DNA of 64,000 nucleotides from Gammaproteobacteria bacterium (lineage in GTDB: Bacteria > Pseudomonadota > Gammaproteobacteria > Steroidobacterales > GCA-2729495). Below are positions 30,961-40,699 of the stretch, piece by piece. Position 1 is the first letter of the stretch. Each line of letters opens with the position of its first letter. The notes under the pieces were generated by a model, which saw only the letters and a list, made by a program, of their open reading frames with translations, searched no databases and was not told the origin of the DNA. The stretch spans positions 1 to 64,000 of the forward strand of contig JAJFJS010000014.1 of NCBI GenBank assembly GCA_021773815.1, written 5' to 3'. The position numbers were made by a program, and so were the translations under genes.

Positions 30961-31659
30961 ATGATTGAAATAGAAAAACTCGAAAAGACCTATCGACGCG
31001 GCGACGGCACGCCGGTCACGGCGCTCCGGGACGTGTCATTCAAGATCGAGGCCGGTGAATTCGTGACGGTGCGCGGGGCCTCCGGGTCCGGCAAGTCTTC
31101 ACTGCTCAATATCATCGGTTGCCTGGACACGCCGACCTCCGGCACGTATCGATTGGTCGGTGAGGACGTATCCGGTTATTCGGATGAGCAGCGCTCGCAT
31201 CTGCGCTGTCGCCGCATCGGGTTCGTATTCCAGTCGTTCAACCTGCTGCCGCGCACGACGGCGCTGGAGAACGTCGAGGTGCCGGCGCTGTACAGCGGCG
31301 AGCGCGTCGACGAACGCAAGGCAGCGGCATTGCTCGAACGTGTCGGTCTGGCTGAACGCGGCGGTCATTTCGTGTCCGAGTTGTCGGGCGGCGAACAGCA
31401 GCGCGTGGCGATTGCGCGGGCGCTGATGAATGATCCGCCGCTGCTGCTGGCGGACGAGCCGACCGGCAATCTCGATTCGGCGGCCGGCGAGTCCATTATG
31501 CACTTGCTGACGGAGCTGCACGCCGAGGGCCGCACGATCATCGTCGTCACGCACGACGAGGCGACGGCCGCGCATGCCGGACGTGAACTGCTGATCCGCG
31601 ACGGCATCATCGCAATGGACCGGCTTCAGGTTGCCGCATCGGCGCAGGTGCCGCGATGA
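30961..31659 (+). CDS. ABC transporter ATP-binding protein (MacB/LolD type)
   Basis: A 232-residue ATPase with all motifs: Walker A GASGSGKSS, Q-loop FVFQSFNLLPRTTALENV, signature LSGGEQQRVAIARAL and Walker B LLLADEPTGNLDS, then the H-loop VVTHDEATA. It belongs to the LolD/FtsE/MacB subfamily, which drives mechanotransmission across the periplasm rather than transport through the membrane. Overlaps the first permease gene by 4 bp. Confidence 0.95.
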   Translation: MIEIEKLEKTYRRGDGTPVTALRDVSFKIEAGEFVTVRGASGSGKSSLLNIIGCLDTPTSGTYRLVGEDVSGYSDEQRSHLRCRRIGFVFQSFNLLPRTTALENVEVPALYSGERVDERKAAALLERVGLAERGGHFVSELSGGEQQRVAIARALMNDPPLLLADEPTGNLDSAAGESIMHLLTELHAEGRTIIVVTHDEATAAHAGRELLIRDGIIAMDRLQVAASAQVPR

Positions 31660-32879
31660 GGATCGGTCGGGTCATCGTGCTGTCGCTGCGGACGTTGGCG
31701 CGCAATCCGTTGCGCAGTCTGTCCATGATGCTCGGGGTTACGATCGGCATCGCATCGCTGACGGCGATGGCATCCATCGGCGAATCGACGCGGCAGGAAA
31801 CCCTGCGCCAGTTCAAGCGCATGGTCGGCAGCTACGATGTCGTCAATATCGTGCCCGGCGCCGCGAGTACGCGCGGCATGCCGTCGCTGACGACGGTCGA
31901 GCCGAGCCTGAAATTTACCGACGCTGCGGCAATCGCGGCAGAAATCAAAGGAGTCCGGCAGGTCGCCGAGGTACAGAATGCGTTCGATATCGACGTCAAG
32001 TACCGGGAGAAGGCCACGGTATCGGCCATTTACGGCGTATCGCCGAACTGGCTCGAGATGCGCGACTATTTTATCGAATCCGGCGAGATCATATCCGCAG
32101 AGGACAACGCGAGTCTCGCGCGCGTCGCTGTCATCGGTCAGGATATTGTGACGGGGCTGTTCCCCGACGAAGACCCGCTGGGCAAGCAGGTGCGAATTGG
32201 CAACGTGCCGTTTTTGGTCAAGGGCGTTCTCGTGTCGCGCGGCGCCGGGCCCGGCGGCAGCAGTCTCGACGGCATCATTTTTATCCCGGTGCTGACGGCG
32301 TCCAAGCGACTGTTCAACCGGGACTTCCTGACGACGATCACGGCGCAGCTGGACGATCCGGATCGTCCCGAAGCGGTTGTCGAAGCGATCTCGGCGTTGT
32401 TGCGCGAACGACACGGCATCGTGCCGCCCGGTGAAGACGATTTTACGATTGCGAACGCGCGGGCGAATGCGGAGCAGATTGCCGAGGTCGGTTCGACGCT
32501 CGGCACGGTGATGACCGGTGTCGCGGTCATCGCGATGATCATCGGCGGCACGGTGATCATGAGCCTGATGCTGATCGCGGTCTCCGAGCGGCGACGGGAG
32601 ATCGGCGTGCGTCGGGCAGTGGGTGCAACGCGCTCTGATGTCATGCTGCAGTTTCTCGTTGAGGCCGCGACCGTTTCGGTACTCGGTGGCATTGCCGGCA
32701 TCGCCCTGGGCATCGGCGGGGCGACGCTGGCGGCAATGCGACAGGCGCTACCCGTGGCGTTGATCTGGGAAACCATCGGCATCGCGGTCCTGGTATCGGT
32801 CGGTATCGGCCTCGTGTTCGGCCTGCAACCGGCCTGGAAGGCCGCGAATATCGATCCGATCGACGCGCTGCGCTCGTAG
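31656..32879 (+). CDS. ABC transporter permease (MacB/FtsX type)
   Basis: A 407-residue permease: first transmembrane helix near residue 20 (NPLRSLSMMLGVTIGIASL), a periplasmic domain of about 220 residues, and three C-terminal helices holding the FtsX motif (SERRREIGVRRAVGATRSDV) and ending NIDPIDALRS. Works with the ATPase encoded immediately upstream; the adaptor gene and a second permease complete the system. Confidence 0.93.
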   Translation: MRIGRVIVLSLRTLARNPLRSLSMMLGVTIGIASLTAMASIGESTRQETLRQFKRMVGSYDVVNIVPGAASTRGMPSLTTVEPSLKFTDAAAIAAEIKGVRQVAEVQNAFDIDVKYREKATVSAIYGVSPNWLEMRDYFIESGEIISAEDNASLARVAVIGQDIVTGLFPDEDPLGKQVRIGNVPFLVKGVLVSRGAGPGGSSLDGIIFIPVLTASKRLFNRDFLTTITAQLDDPDRPEAVVEAISALLRERHGIVPPGEDDFTIANARANAEQIAEVGSTLGTVMTGVAVIAMIIGGTVIMSLMLIAVSERRREIGVRRAVGATRSDVMLQFLVEAATVSVLGGIAGIALGIGGATLAAMRQALPVALIWETIGIAVLVSVGIGLVFGLQPAWKAANIDPIDALRS

Positions 32880-32881
32880 GC

Positions 32882-34108
32882 ATGCGCCACACGCGCTGGT
32901 ACCTGGTGCAGAGCGGCTGGCGGCAGTTGCGCCGCTACCGGCTACGCTCGACGCTGGTGATTTCCTGTGCCGCACTGGGGGTTGCCGGCGCGATCACCGC
33001 GGTCAACTATGCCTCGGGCGGTCAGCAGCAGGTCCTCGAACAGATTCGCCGCCTCGGCACAAATATTGTCGTCGTGTCGGCCAAACAGAGTCGCGCCATC
33101 GCCGGCCGCGAGCGCACCGGCGCCATCGTCACGACGCTCGTCGAGTCTGACTACCGGGCGCTGCGCAATGAACTGCTGGGGCCGGTCCGCGCGTCGGCCC
33201 GCGTATCCGCACCGCTGCGCCTGAAGGCCGGGTTCCTGTCGAAAGTCGCGCCGGTCGTCGGCGTCGAGGCCGACTATTTCCCGATGAAGTCGTGGCCGGT
33301 CGTCGCCGGTCGATTCTTCGACGGCGAGGATATCCGGCGTTCGACGCGCGTGGTACTGCTCGGTTATGCCGCGGCGCGCGATCTGTACGGCGATGCGCTG
33401 CCCGTCGGTGAGCGATTATTCATCAATCGCGTGCCGTTCGAGATCATCGGCGTGCTGGCCGAGCGCGGGCCGGGCCTGGACAACACGAACGAGGATGGAC
33501 AGGTGTTCGTGCCGTTGACCGCGGTGATGCGCCGCCTGTTGAATATCGACTACTACGACGCAATCCTGTTTGAGATTCCCGATGTCGCGGAGATGGCGCA
33601 GGCCGAGCGGGGGATCGTCGACCTGATGCGCACCCGGCACCGGATATCGCGGTTCCGGCCGGACGATTTCCAGGTGCAGAGTCAGCGGGAACTGATCGAT
33701 GCGCAACTGGCATCCAGCGAGCAGCTCGGGTTCCTCGTGCGCTGGATCGGATTCAGCGCGCTGTTCGTCGCCGGTCTCGGGATTCTCGCGATCGCGTGGA
33801 TTGCGGTTCGTGATCGGACCAGGGAGATCGGCACGCGCCGGGCGCTCGGCGCGACGGCGCCGGATATCTTCTTCCAGTTCGTTTTCGAGGCCGCGGTGCT
33901 GGCATCGATTGGCGTGGCGCTCGGGCTCGGCATCGGCTGGTGGGCGAGCCGGGTAACGGCCGCGCAGGCTGGTCTGGACCTGGTGTTCGATGTATTCAAC
34001 GCCGTGCTGGCGGTAACCATTGCGCTGGTGCTGAACCTGTTGTTCGCAAGCTGGCCGGCGTTGCGCGCCGCGCGTCTCGATCCGATCCGTGCGCTGCAAC
34101 ACGAGTAA
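32882..34108 (+). CDS. second ABC transporter permease (MacB/FtsX type)
   Basis: A 408-residue permease starting 2 bp after the first one. Same layout: N-terminal helix (LRSTLVISCAALGVAGAIT), periplasmic domain, then three helices with RDRTREIGTRRALGATAPDI and the end RLDPIRALQHE. The two permeases probably form a heterodimer, as in LolCE-type systems. Last gene of the operon that begins at 29380. Confidence 0.93.
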   Translation: MRHTRWYLVQSGWRQLRRYRLRSTLVISCAALGVAGAITAVNYASGGQQQVLEQIRRLGTNIVVVSAKQSRAIAGRERTGAIVTTLVESDYRALRNELLGPVRASARVSAPLRLKAGFLSKVAPVVGVEADYFPMKSWPVVAGRFFDGEDIRRSTRVVLLGYAAARDLYGDALPVGERLFINRVPFEIIGVLAERGPGLDNTNEDGQVFVPLTAVMRRLLNIDYYDAILFEIPDVAEMAQAERGIVDLMRTRHRISRFRPDDFQVQSQRELIDAQLASSEQLGFLVRWIGFSALFVAGLGILAIAWIAVRDRTREIGTRRALGATAPDIFFQFVFEAAVLASIGVALGLGIGWWASRVTAAQAGLDLVFDVFNAVLAVTIALVLNLLFASWPALRAARLDPIRALQHE

Positions 34109-34127
34109 ATCAAGAGAGGATTAGATC

Positions 34128-34267
34128 ATGCCGTTTGTCGCCATCTGCCGGGACTGCCCGGCGCCGGACAACCGGGCGATCCCTATTTCCGTGCCGGACT
34201 GTACGCGGACGTGCGTATCGATGCCTTCCTGCCGGCGGCCGGCCGCTGGCTCGGCGGCACCGCCTGA
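34128..34267 (+). pseudogene. remnant of a YciI-family gene with internal deletion
   Basis: A good ribosome site (AGAGAGG) precedes ATG 34128 and a typical YciI beginning, MPFVAICRD. About 40 bases later, in another frame, the typical YciI end appears: GDPYFRAGLYADVRIDAF, closing at TGA 34267. The roughly 60 residues between them in an intact YciI (about 90-100 aa) are missing, and the frame is shifted. Read straight from the ATG it gives only an unrelated Pro/Ser/Cys-rich tail. I conclude it is a decayed gene just after the ABC operon. Confidence 0.72.
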
Positions 34268-34297
34268 AATTAATTCCAAACTGTCCCCGTAATTCCC

Positions 34298-35128
34298 TCA
34301 ATTCCGGTCGAGCCACGCGATTGCCTCGTCAGCAATAGCCTGAGCGCTTGCCTCGAAAACGACACGCGTGATGTCCGGCCGGTCGCACAGTTCGGCATCG
34401 GGCAGGGCGGCTGCGGCCTGGTGCGTCGCGGCCGTCAGCGACGAGTCGGTCGCAATGACCAGTGTCTCCGTCGCGCATTGCGCAAAGCGTTCAGTACACG
34501 GGTAGGTGAACGCAGCGTGGAAACCCCAGTGCGCCGCGTCGCCGGGGCGCAATTGTTCGACGAACAATTCGAAGGCGCGGTCGAGCGGCATCGCATCGAG
34601 ACGGCTGGTCACGTTGCGGTCCCAGGCGGCGGCCAGTCCGACCAGCTCGGTCGGCAGCACGGCCGGTTGTGCTGCCTGCGCATGCATGTCCACCAGTTCG
34701 CGGGCGTCGAAAAACGGCACGTCGACGAGCACGAGACGCCCTGCTGCCGACGGTTCCAGCCGGGCGACCTCTACGGCGACCAGGCAGCCGGTGTGAAACC
34801 CGAGCAGATCGACGGGCCGATCTCCGGGGATGCCGAGTGCGTCAATGAGGTCGATGATCGCGTGGGCGTAATCGGTAATCGACGGCAGTTGGTCGGGGCG
34901 CGTCGAGCCGCCATAGCCCGGAAAGTCGGGGGCGACGACACGGCGGTGTTCGTTCAGCAGCGGCATCGCGGACGTGAAGTAGAGGCCGCTGTGCGGTGCC
35001 GGGTGCAGGCAGATCAGCGTGGGAGCGGCATCGCTGCCGGCCGCCTCGAGCCGTCGTGCGTGGATCTGGCCGATCCGGGTATGCACGTAAAACCGTTCGA
35101 TCTGCGTGGCGCGTGAATCAGTGTCCAT
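34298..35128 (-). CDS. alpha/beta-hydrolase fold protein with GFHTG at the nucleophile elbow
   Basis: A 276-residue alpha/beta hydrolase. The oxyanion-hole area ICLHPAPHSG and the strand VVAPDFPGYGGSTRP are normal. The nucleophile elbow, usually GxSxG, reads GFHTG at residues 110-114, with His at the nucleophile place. The acid position and a late catalytic His are not clear. It may be a divergent enzyme or a non-catalytic relative. Start ATG 35128 lies inside the last codons of the truncated MFS gene (11-bp overlap), so they were once one operon. Confidence 0.75.
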   Translation of the reverse strand: MDTDSRATQIERFYVHTRIGQIHARRLEAAGSDAAPTLICLHPAPHSGLYFTSAMPLLNEHRRVVAPDFPGYGGSTRPDQLPSITDYAHAIIDLIDALGIPGDRPVDLLGFHTGCLVAVEVARLEPSAAGRLVLVDVPFFDARELVDMHAQAAQPAVLPTELVGLAAAWDRNVTSRLDAMPLDRAFELFVEQLRPGDAAHWGFHAAFTYPCTERFAQCATETLVIATDSSLTAATHQAAAALPDAELCDRPDITRVVFEASAQAIADEAIAWLDRN

Positions 35129-36002
35129 GGCTTTCCTGCGTAGGTTCGGCCCGCGTTTGTCGGGCAATAGAGGCCTGCTCCGCGCGATACGCGCGGCGTG
35201 TTCCGCCGATCGTCAACATCACCGGCAAGCCGACGGCCAGCGGCACGATTGCGGCAGAATAGCGAATCCCGGCCGCGCCGAATACATAATCGTTCATCAG
35301 GCCGATGGCCGTCGGTCCGATCATCAGTCCCGCGACGCTGATGACGATGAAATACAGCGCGATGATCTGGCCGCGAATCTCGCCGGGCGTGATGTTCAAC
35401 AGCGCCGTCGGCGCGGTGGCCGACAGGATGGCAATGCCCACGGTATTGACGGCAATAACGACAAAGGCCCACACGGCCGTCGGCATCAGCGGTATCAGTA
35501 CCCCGGTCGGGACCAGGATGCAGACGCCGATGATCACGACCAGCAACGGTGCGTCATGATGGCCGCGCGCATACAGCGCGTCCGATGCCCAGCCCGCGAG
35601 ATTTACCGCCGCCGGTCCGATGACCAGCAGCATGATGCCGTTGACAACCGCGTAGCGTTCCGGCGCCCAGCCCCAGGTTCGTTCGAACATCGCCGGCATC
35701 CAGCCCTGGCTGTAGGCCGTGACCGTCATGACGCAAACCAGTGCGGCGAAACCCGCGAAGGCCCGGCGTCGGACGGCGATGTGGCGAAGCGCTTCCCGCA
35801 GCCCGTTCTGCTCGGTACCCGACGAATGTACCCGGTCCGTGCGCGCCGGTTCCCGGAGCGTGAACATCAGTGCGGCGATGATGAAGCCGGGCGTACCGAC
35901 GACGAGGAACGCCAGTTGCCACGGGGCGATCGGGCCCAGGCCCGGCAGGCTCAGCGGCCTGACCGTGTCGGTGCCAATTGTGGCGCCGCCGGGCGAGTTT
36001 AA
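35118..36002 (-). pseudogene. 5'-truncated MFS transporter (C-terminal half)
   Basis: The open frame encodes helices equivalent to TM6-TM12 of a major facilitator: PWQLAFLVVGTPGFIIAALM, LREPAR, then six further hydrophobic helices. Homologous sequence starts near 36002, whereas a normal MFS protein has about 140 more residues with TM1-TM5. The upstream 150 bp is not MFS-like in any frame and ends at the divergent cysteine synthase gene. The only ATG in frame is internal (35867), giving 249 residues. I treat it as a broken gene, though the fragment has no stops inside. Confidence 0.7.
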
Positions 36003-36106
36003 CGAGCTGGTTCGGGTCCCGGCCGCGGCAAGATAACGCCACGGACCGGACGCGAGGTGCGACCGACAGGTTACGCTATTGGCCCCACATGGCTGAGGTG
36101 ATGTAA

Positions 36107-36133
36107 TCCGACCCGGTTCAGACCCGGATCGGA
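36107..36133 (+). other. leader hairpin upstream of cysteine synthase-family gene
   Basis: TCCGACCCGG (36107-36116) and CCGGATCGGA (36124-36133) pair with one mismatch around a 7-nt loop, 23 nt before ATG 36157. The hairpin could affect translation start or mark a protein site. It does not match a riboswitch I can name. Confidence 0.35.
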
Positions 36134-36156
36134 GGCGCTTACGCTGGTGAATAACA

Positions 36157-37170
<1,014 letters not shown>

Positions 37171-37180
37171 TCGTGTCTGG

Positions 37181-38092
37181 CTAGACGCGCAGGAATTGAC
37201 TGATCGATTCGATGCCGTGCGGATCCTGGTGGATCAGCACCTCGGCCTCGGGAAACGCCTTGCGGATCGACAGCTCGACGTCGTCGGCGATTTCGTGCGC
37301 CTCGTTCAGGTTCAGTTTGCCGTCGAGCTCGATATGCAGTTGAATGAACGATGACAGGCCCGCACTGCGTGTCCGCAGATCGTGGATATCCGTGACCTGT
37401 GGATGGGAGATCGCGATTTCGCGAATCTTTGCCCGGTCCTGCTCGGAAAACTCCGCATCCATCAGGTGCTGGAGCGCGTTCGTGCCGATCTCCCAGGCGC
37501 CGCGCAGCAGGATGCCGGCCAGGACGATACCGATGACAGGGTCGAACCACGGTGCGTCGAATCGCGTCGAGACGATCAGTGCGATGATCACGCCGAGGTT
37601 GATCATGATGTCCCCGAAACCGTGCAGGGCGTCGGCCGATACGACCATCGATCCCGTTTCCCGGACCACGTAACGCTGGAACAGGACCAGCAGGCCGACC
37701 AGCGCCGACGAGACCAGCATGATTATGATGCCGAGCCGGCTGTTGCCGGGCATCTGCGGTTCAACGAAGCGACGAATCGATTCGGCGATCAGGAAAAAGG
37801 CCGATGCGCCGATGATCATCGACTGGAACATGCCGCCGATGGGTTCGGCCTTGCCGTGGCCGAACCGGTAACGCTGGTCGGCCGGGCGCAGCGCCCGCCG
37901 CACGAACATCAGGTTCAGCACGGCCGCGGCCCCGTCGAGCACGGAATCGAGCAGGGAGCCGAGCATCGCCACCGAACCGGTCTTGAACCAGGCAATGCAC
38001 TTGATGGCGACCAGGGCTGTCGCCACAAGTACCGACAGGCTCGTCGCGAGTTTCAGCAGGCGTTCTTTTTCTTTTCTGTCCGGGTTATTCAT
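37181..38092 (-). CDS. cation diffusion facilitator (FieF/CDF) metal exporter
   Basis: A 303-residue inner-membrane antiporter exporting divalent metals (Zn, Fe, Cd) against protons. The six-helix domain has the metal site DxxxD in SLLDSVLDGAA and HxxxD in SADALHGFGDI, matching FieF. FGHGKAEP and the cytoplasmic C-terminal domain (VTDIHDLRTRSAG, FIQLHIELDG) complete the family pattern. Nothing beside it indicates which metal. Confidence 0.93.
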   Translation of the reverse strand: MNNPDRKEKERLLKLATSLSVLVATALVAIKCIAWFKTGSVAMLGSLLDSVLDGAAAVLNLMFVRRALRPADQRYRFGHGKAEPIGGMFQSMIIGASAFFLIAESIRRFVEPQMPGNSRLGIIIMLVSSALVGLLVLFQRYVVRETGSMVVSADALHGFGDIMINLGVIIALIVSTRFDAPWFDPVIGIVLAGILLRGAWEIGTNALQHLMDAEFSEQDRAKIREIAISHPQVTDIHDLRTRSAGLSSFIQLHIELDGKLNLNEAHEIADDVELSIRKAFPEAEVLIHQDPHGIESISQFLRV

Positions 38093-38172
38093 GGTCGTCG
38101 TAGTGTACTCGTTCGATAGATTCTTTGACTAAAGTTTTCGGGTTGTCGGTCTGTTCCGATTCCCGGCTTGTG

Positions 38173-38769
38173 TCACCATTTCAGAATCATTCCCCGCAAC
38201 GTGCTGCGGTAGACGTTCTCAAATTGTGAATGCGTCCTGCAGACCTGCAGAATGCGCACGGCCGTCTGGGCGAGGATCACCGCCGACAGGCGCGGATCAT
38301 CATTACGAAGCATGCGTGCGTCATGCAGGCGGTGCATCAGTCGTACGATGATATCGGCGTAGGCATTGTGTTCTCGTGCAACCAACTCGAAGAGCTTGGT
38401 GCCGACGTTGGCCGACAGGATCAGTGCGTCCGGCTGATCCCGCCAGATCTGCAGGTAGCTGTCGGCGATCCCGTTGACGATTTCCTCCGGCCGGTTCGTA
38501 TCCAGCCCGTCCAGGTATTCGCAGGCCTGTTCGAATACCGGGGTAATGATTTTCCGCAGCAGGTCTTCCTTGTCATCGAAAAACCGGTAGAAAGTGCTGC
38601 GCGCGATGCCGGCGCTGCTGATGATTGATTCGATGCTGACCGCATCGACAGTCGACGAATTGAATTGCTGCGCCGCGATCGCGCAGACGCGCCGCTTGGT
38701 ATTGGCGACCCGCCGGTGAATGACTTCACTGGTGGTCACGAGTTCCGGGTTGGCGTCCTGGGGAATCAC
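38173..38769 (-). CDS. TetR-family transcriptional regulator
   Basis: A 198-residue regulator. The N-terminal helix-turn-helix is seen in VSIESIISSAGIARSTFYRFFDDKEDLL; the rest is an all-helical ligand domain. I use GTG at 38769 (GAAGAAAAG upstream), since no ATG is available and the earlier open frame is under the Rieske gene end. It follows the Rieske oxygenase gene by 34 bp on the same strand and probably regulates that locus; palindromic sites lie in the divergent promoter region. Confidence 0.87.
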   Translation of the reverse strand: MIPQDANPELVTTSEVIHRRVANTKRRVCAIAAQQFNSSTVDAVSIESIISSAGIARSTFYRFFDDKEDLLRKIITPVFEQACEYLDGLDTNRPEEIVNGIADSYLQIWRDQPDALILSANVGTKLFELVAREHNAYADIIVRLMHRLHDARMLRNDDPRLSAVILAQTAVRILQVCRTHSQFENVYRSTLRGMILKW

Positions 38770-38803
38770 GGCTTTTCTTCGGCGGCGCGGGGACTCAAGG
38801 ATA

Positions 38804-39934
38804 TCATTCCGACCCGGTCGCTCCCGGGCGCATCGGTACGGCGGGCAGCGCCCAGTTTCGGGAGAGTCGTCGCTGCGGCGAGGGGATCGCAAAGGCCGTG
38901 TTGATGCGGTCGGCGGCGACGCGGTCGGAATCGATGCGCCAGCCGCGGTCCTCCCAGTCCTTCAGGTGCTCGCGATACCGGACCACGATGCTGTCCGCTT
39001 CGACCATGTTTTCCCGGGTCAGCGTATCCGGTGTGCGGATCGGTTCGAGGTCCTCGAGTATGGTGACGTCCTGTGCCGCGATGGTCTTGTTCTGCCGGTC
39101 GATGATTTCGTCGAAGTGCTCCTCGAGCATGCTGTTGCGGTAATTGAGATTGAATGCCCGAATACGGGTCTCGTCGATCGGTGTTTCGAACAGGTATTGA
39201 TGCATCTTGTTCCAGGCACCGAAATGCAGGTAGGTCCACAGCGCATTCGGTCCATGAAAGCCGGACCCGGCCTCGACCGTCATCGCCGGCGCGGCCTTGC
39301 CCTTGATGCTGTCGTCGATGCCGGCCTTTTTCGGTGCCTGCGTTTCGAACGTCGTCATGAAGCCGATGCCCCAGTCCGCCGGCATCGGTTCCAGCGGCTT
39401 GACGAAGTAATCATCGCGCTCGCCGGCCGAACCGCTGACGGGGTGGACGAACTCGTTATGCGCCGGATCGAGGGCATTCTCGACCGCACGTTCGTAGTTC
39501 GCGTTGATCTCCCAGTCGAGCACGGTCAGTCGCCATTCCGGATCGTCGAGTTCGGGTATATCAATCAGCGGCGGCCGTTCGTCCTCGGGCAGATCACCCA
39601 GGAACGCGAAGATCAGCCCGGCCTTCTCCTGAGTCGGATAGGCGTCGTTCCGGGTGCGTGCGCCGGGTTTCGCCGCGCGGCCGGCCGACGGGATCTTGTG
39701 GCACTGGCCCGTGCCGTCGAATTCCCAGCCATGATAAGGGCAGGCGATGCAGTCGCCGCGGACCCGGCCGGCGGCCAGCGACCCACCCCGATGCGTGCAG
39801 ACGTTATTGAGGCAGCGCACCGTACCGGCGGTGTCGCGAAACAGGACGAAGTTGTGCCCGAGAACGCGGGTCTTGAACGGCGTGTCGCCAACCTCGTCGC
39901 TGCGGGCCATCGCGTACCAGAAATTGATGAACAT
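38804..39934 (-). CDS. Rieske non-heme iron oxygenase, alpha-subunit type
   Basis: A 376-residue oxygenase. The Rieske 2Fe-2S ligands are Cys46/His48 (CTHRGG) and Cys65/His68 (CPYHGW). The mononuclear iron motif is ENALDPAHNEFVH, with two His and a supporting Asp/Asn. The layout resembles the vanillate demethylase/chlorophyllide oxygenase class more than the two-subunit naphthalene type. It hydroxylates or demethylates an unknown aromatic or cyclic substrate using electrons from a reductase that is not encoded nearby. Next to a TetR gene. Confidence 0.92.
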   Translation of the reverse strand: MFINFWYAMARSDEVGDTPFKTRVLGHNFVLFRDTAGTVRCLNNVCTHRGGSLAAGRVRGDCIACPYHGWEFDGTGQCHKIPSAGRAAKPGARTRNDAYPTQEKAGLIFAFLGDLPEDERPPLIDIPELDDPEWRLTVLDWEINANYERAVENALDPAHNEFVHPVSGSAGERDDYFVKPLEPMPADWGIGFMTTFETQAPKKAGIDDSIKGKAAPAMTVEAGSGFHGPNALWTYLHFGAWNKMHQYLFETPIDETRIRAFNLNYRNSMLEEHFDEIIDRQNKTIAAQDVTILEDLEPIRTPDTLTRENMVEADSIVVRYREHLKDWEDRGWRIDSDRVAADRINTAFAIPSPQRRLSRNWALPAVPMRPGATGSE

Positions 39935-40013
39935 GCGGCTCTCCCTGCGGATATGAATATGTTTTGCCGATCCATGGCCTGCGGGGCGGCGAGGTACGTA
40001 TTAGGACATAAAT

Positions 40014-40118
40014 GTACGATTAACCGCAAGCGAGCTCGCCAGAAGCCAATGAGAATCGTTACTATTGGCCGGGAAACCGTATTCAGGGGTATTGAATCGA
40101 ACAAAATAGTACGATTTA
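40014..40118. promoter_or_regulatory. divergent control region with paired GTACGATT sites
   Basis: The Rieske and DUF420 genes are divergent with 275 bp between them. GTACGATTAA (40014-40023) and GTACGATTTA (40109-40118) are near-identical and 95 bp apart; around the second, AAATAGTACGATTT is nearly palindromic. They are candidate sites for the adjacent TetR regulator. Between them is a separate palindrome (40046-40068). Confidence 0.4.
40046..40068. promoter_or_regulatory. possible Fur-box-like palindrome
   Basis: CCAATGAGAATCGTTACT followed by ATTGG has symmetric ends (CCAAT/ATTGG), and its left half TGAGAAT fits the 7-1-7 Fur pattern; the right half is weaker. It sits in the Rieske/DUF420 divergent promoter region. 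Iron control of an iron-sulfur enzyme would make sense but is inference. Confidence 0.35.
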
Positions 40119-40209
40119 ATGCCCATTCATTGAAGCGCCCGGCCCGGCCCGGGTGACCAATCAACGTCGGTGGTTCCGCCGACCGACCAACTCAAGAGGA
40201 AAGGTCAGG

Positions 40210-40686
40210 ATGTTTCCAGCTGGTTTTCTAGGCACGCGGGCCGATGTGCTGATCGATATCGTGACCCTGTCTTTCATTGTCATCCTGCCCATCCTGATCT
40301 GGTCCTGGTGGCTGGCCGGGACGCGAAAGGATTACTCGACTCACCGGCGCGTGCAGCTCTGGCTCGGCATCTCGCTGGGTATCGTCGTCGCGATCTTCGA
40401 GTGGGATCTCAAGATGTCCGGCGGCATATTCGAAATTACCAAAGGCGGTGTCTACGAGGGTACCGCGGTGCTGAACTGGACGATCTATATTCATACGGCT
40501 TTCTCGATCCTGACGACCCTGATCTGGGCCACGCTGATCATTCTGTCTCTGATCAAATTCGGCAGGCCGCCGAAGCCCAATAGCTTTAGCCGTACGCACC
40601 GGTTCTTCGGTCGCACCGGCATGGTCACGATGATAATGGCCGGCGTTACCTCGCCGCCGCTGTACTACTTCGGCTTCATCGCCTGA
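40210..40686 (+). CDS. DUF420-like membrane protein
   Basis: A 158-residue protein with four hydrophobic helices and conserved His near helices (STHRRVQLW, WTIYIHTAFSILTT, FSRTHRFFGRTGM), as in the DUF420/YozB family of small membrane proteins. GAGGAAAGGTCAGG precedes ATG 40210. First of two genes divergent from the Rieske oxygenase. Function unknown; the His pattern could hold heme or metal. Confidence 0.75.
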   Translation: MFPAGFLGTRADVLIDIVTLSFIVILPILIWSWWLAGTRKDYSTHRRVQLWLGISLGIVVAIFEWDLKMSGGIFEITKGGVYEGTAVLNWTIYIHTAFSILTTLIWATLIILSLIKFGRPPKPNSFSRTHRFFGRTGMVTMIMAGVTSPPLYYFGFIA

Positions 40687-40699
40687 CCGGGAGGGCAGC

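Noticed and set aside
35106-36002. Open frame antisense to the truncated MFS gene (298 codons)
   Set aside because: Strongly charged and repetitive Arg/Asp/Gln composition typical of antisense shadow frames.
36091-36133. Possible TPP riboswitch before the cysteine synthase-family gene (GGCTGAG ... ACCC ... GGATCGG)
   Set aside because: The order is faintly THI-box-like, but the conserved 5' element and the CTGATCTGG/CCAGCG parts are missing; a simple hairpin explains it better.
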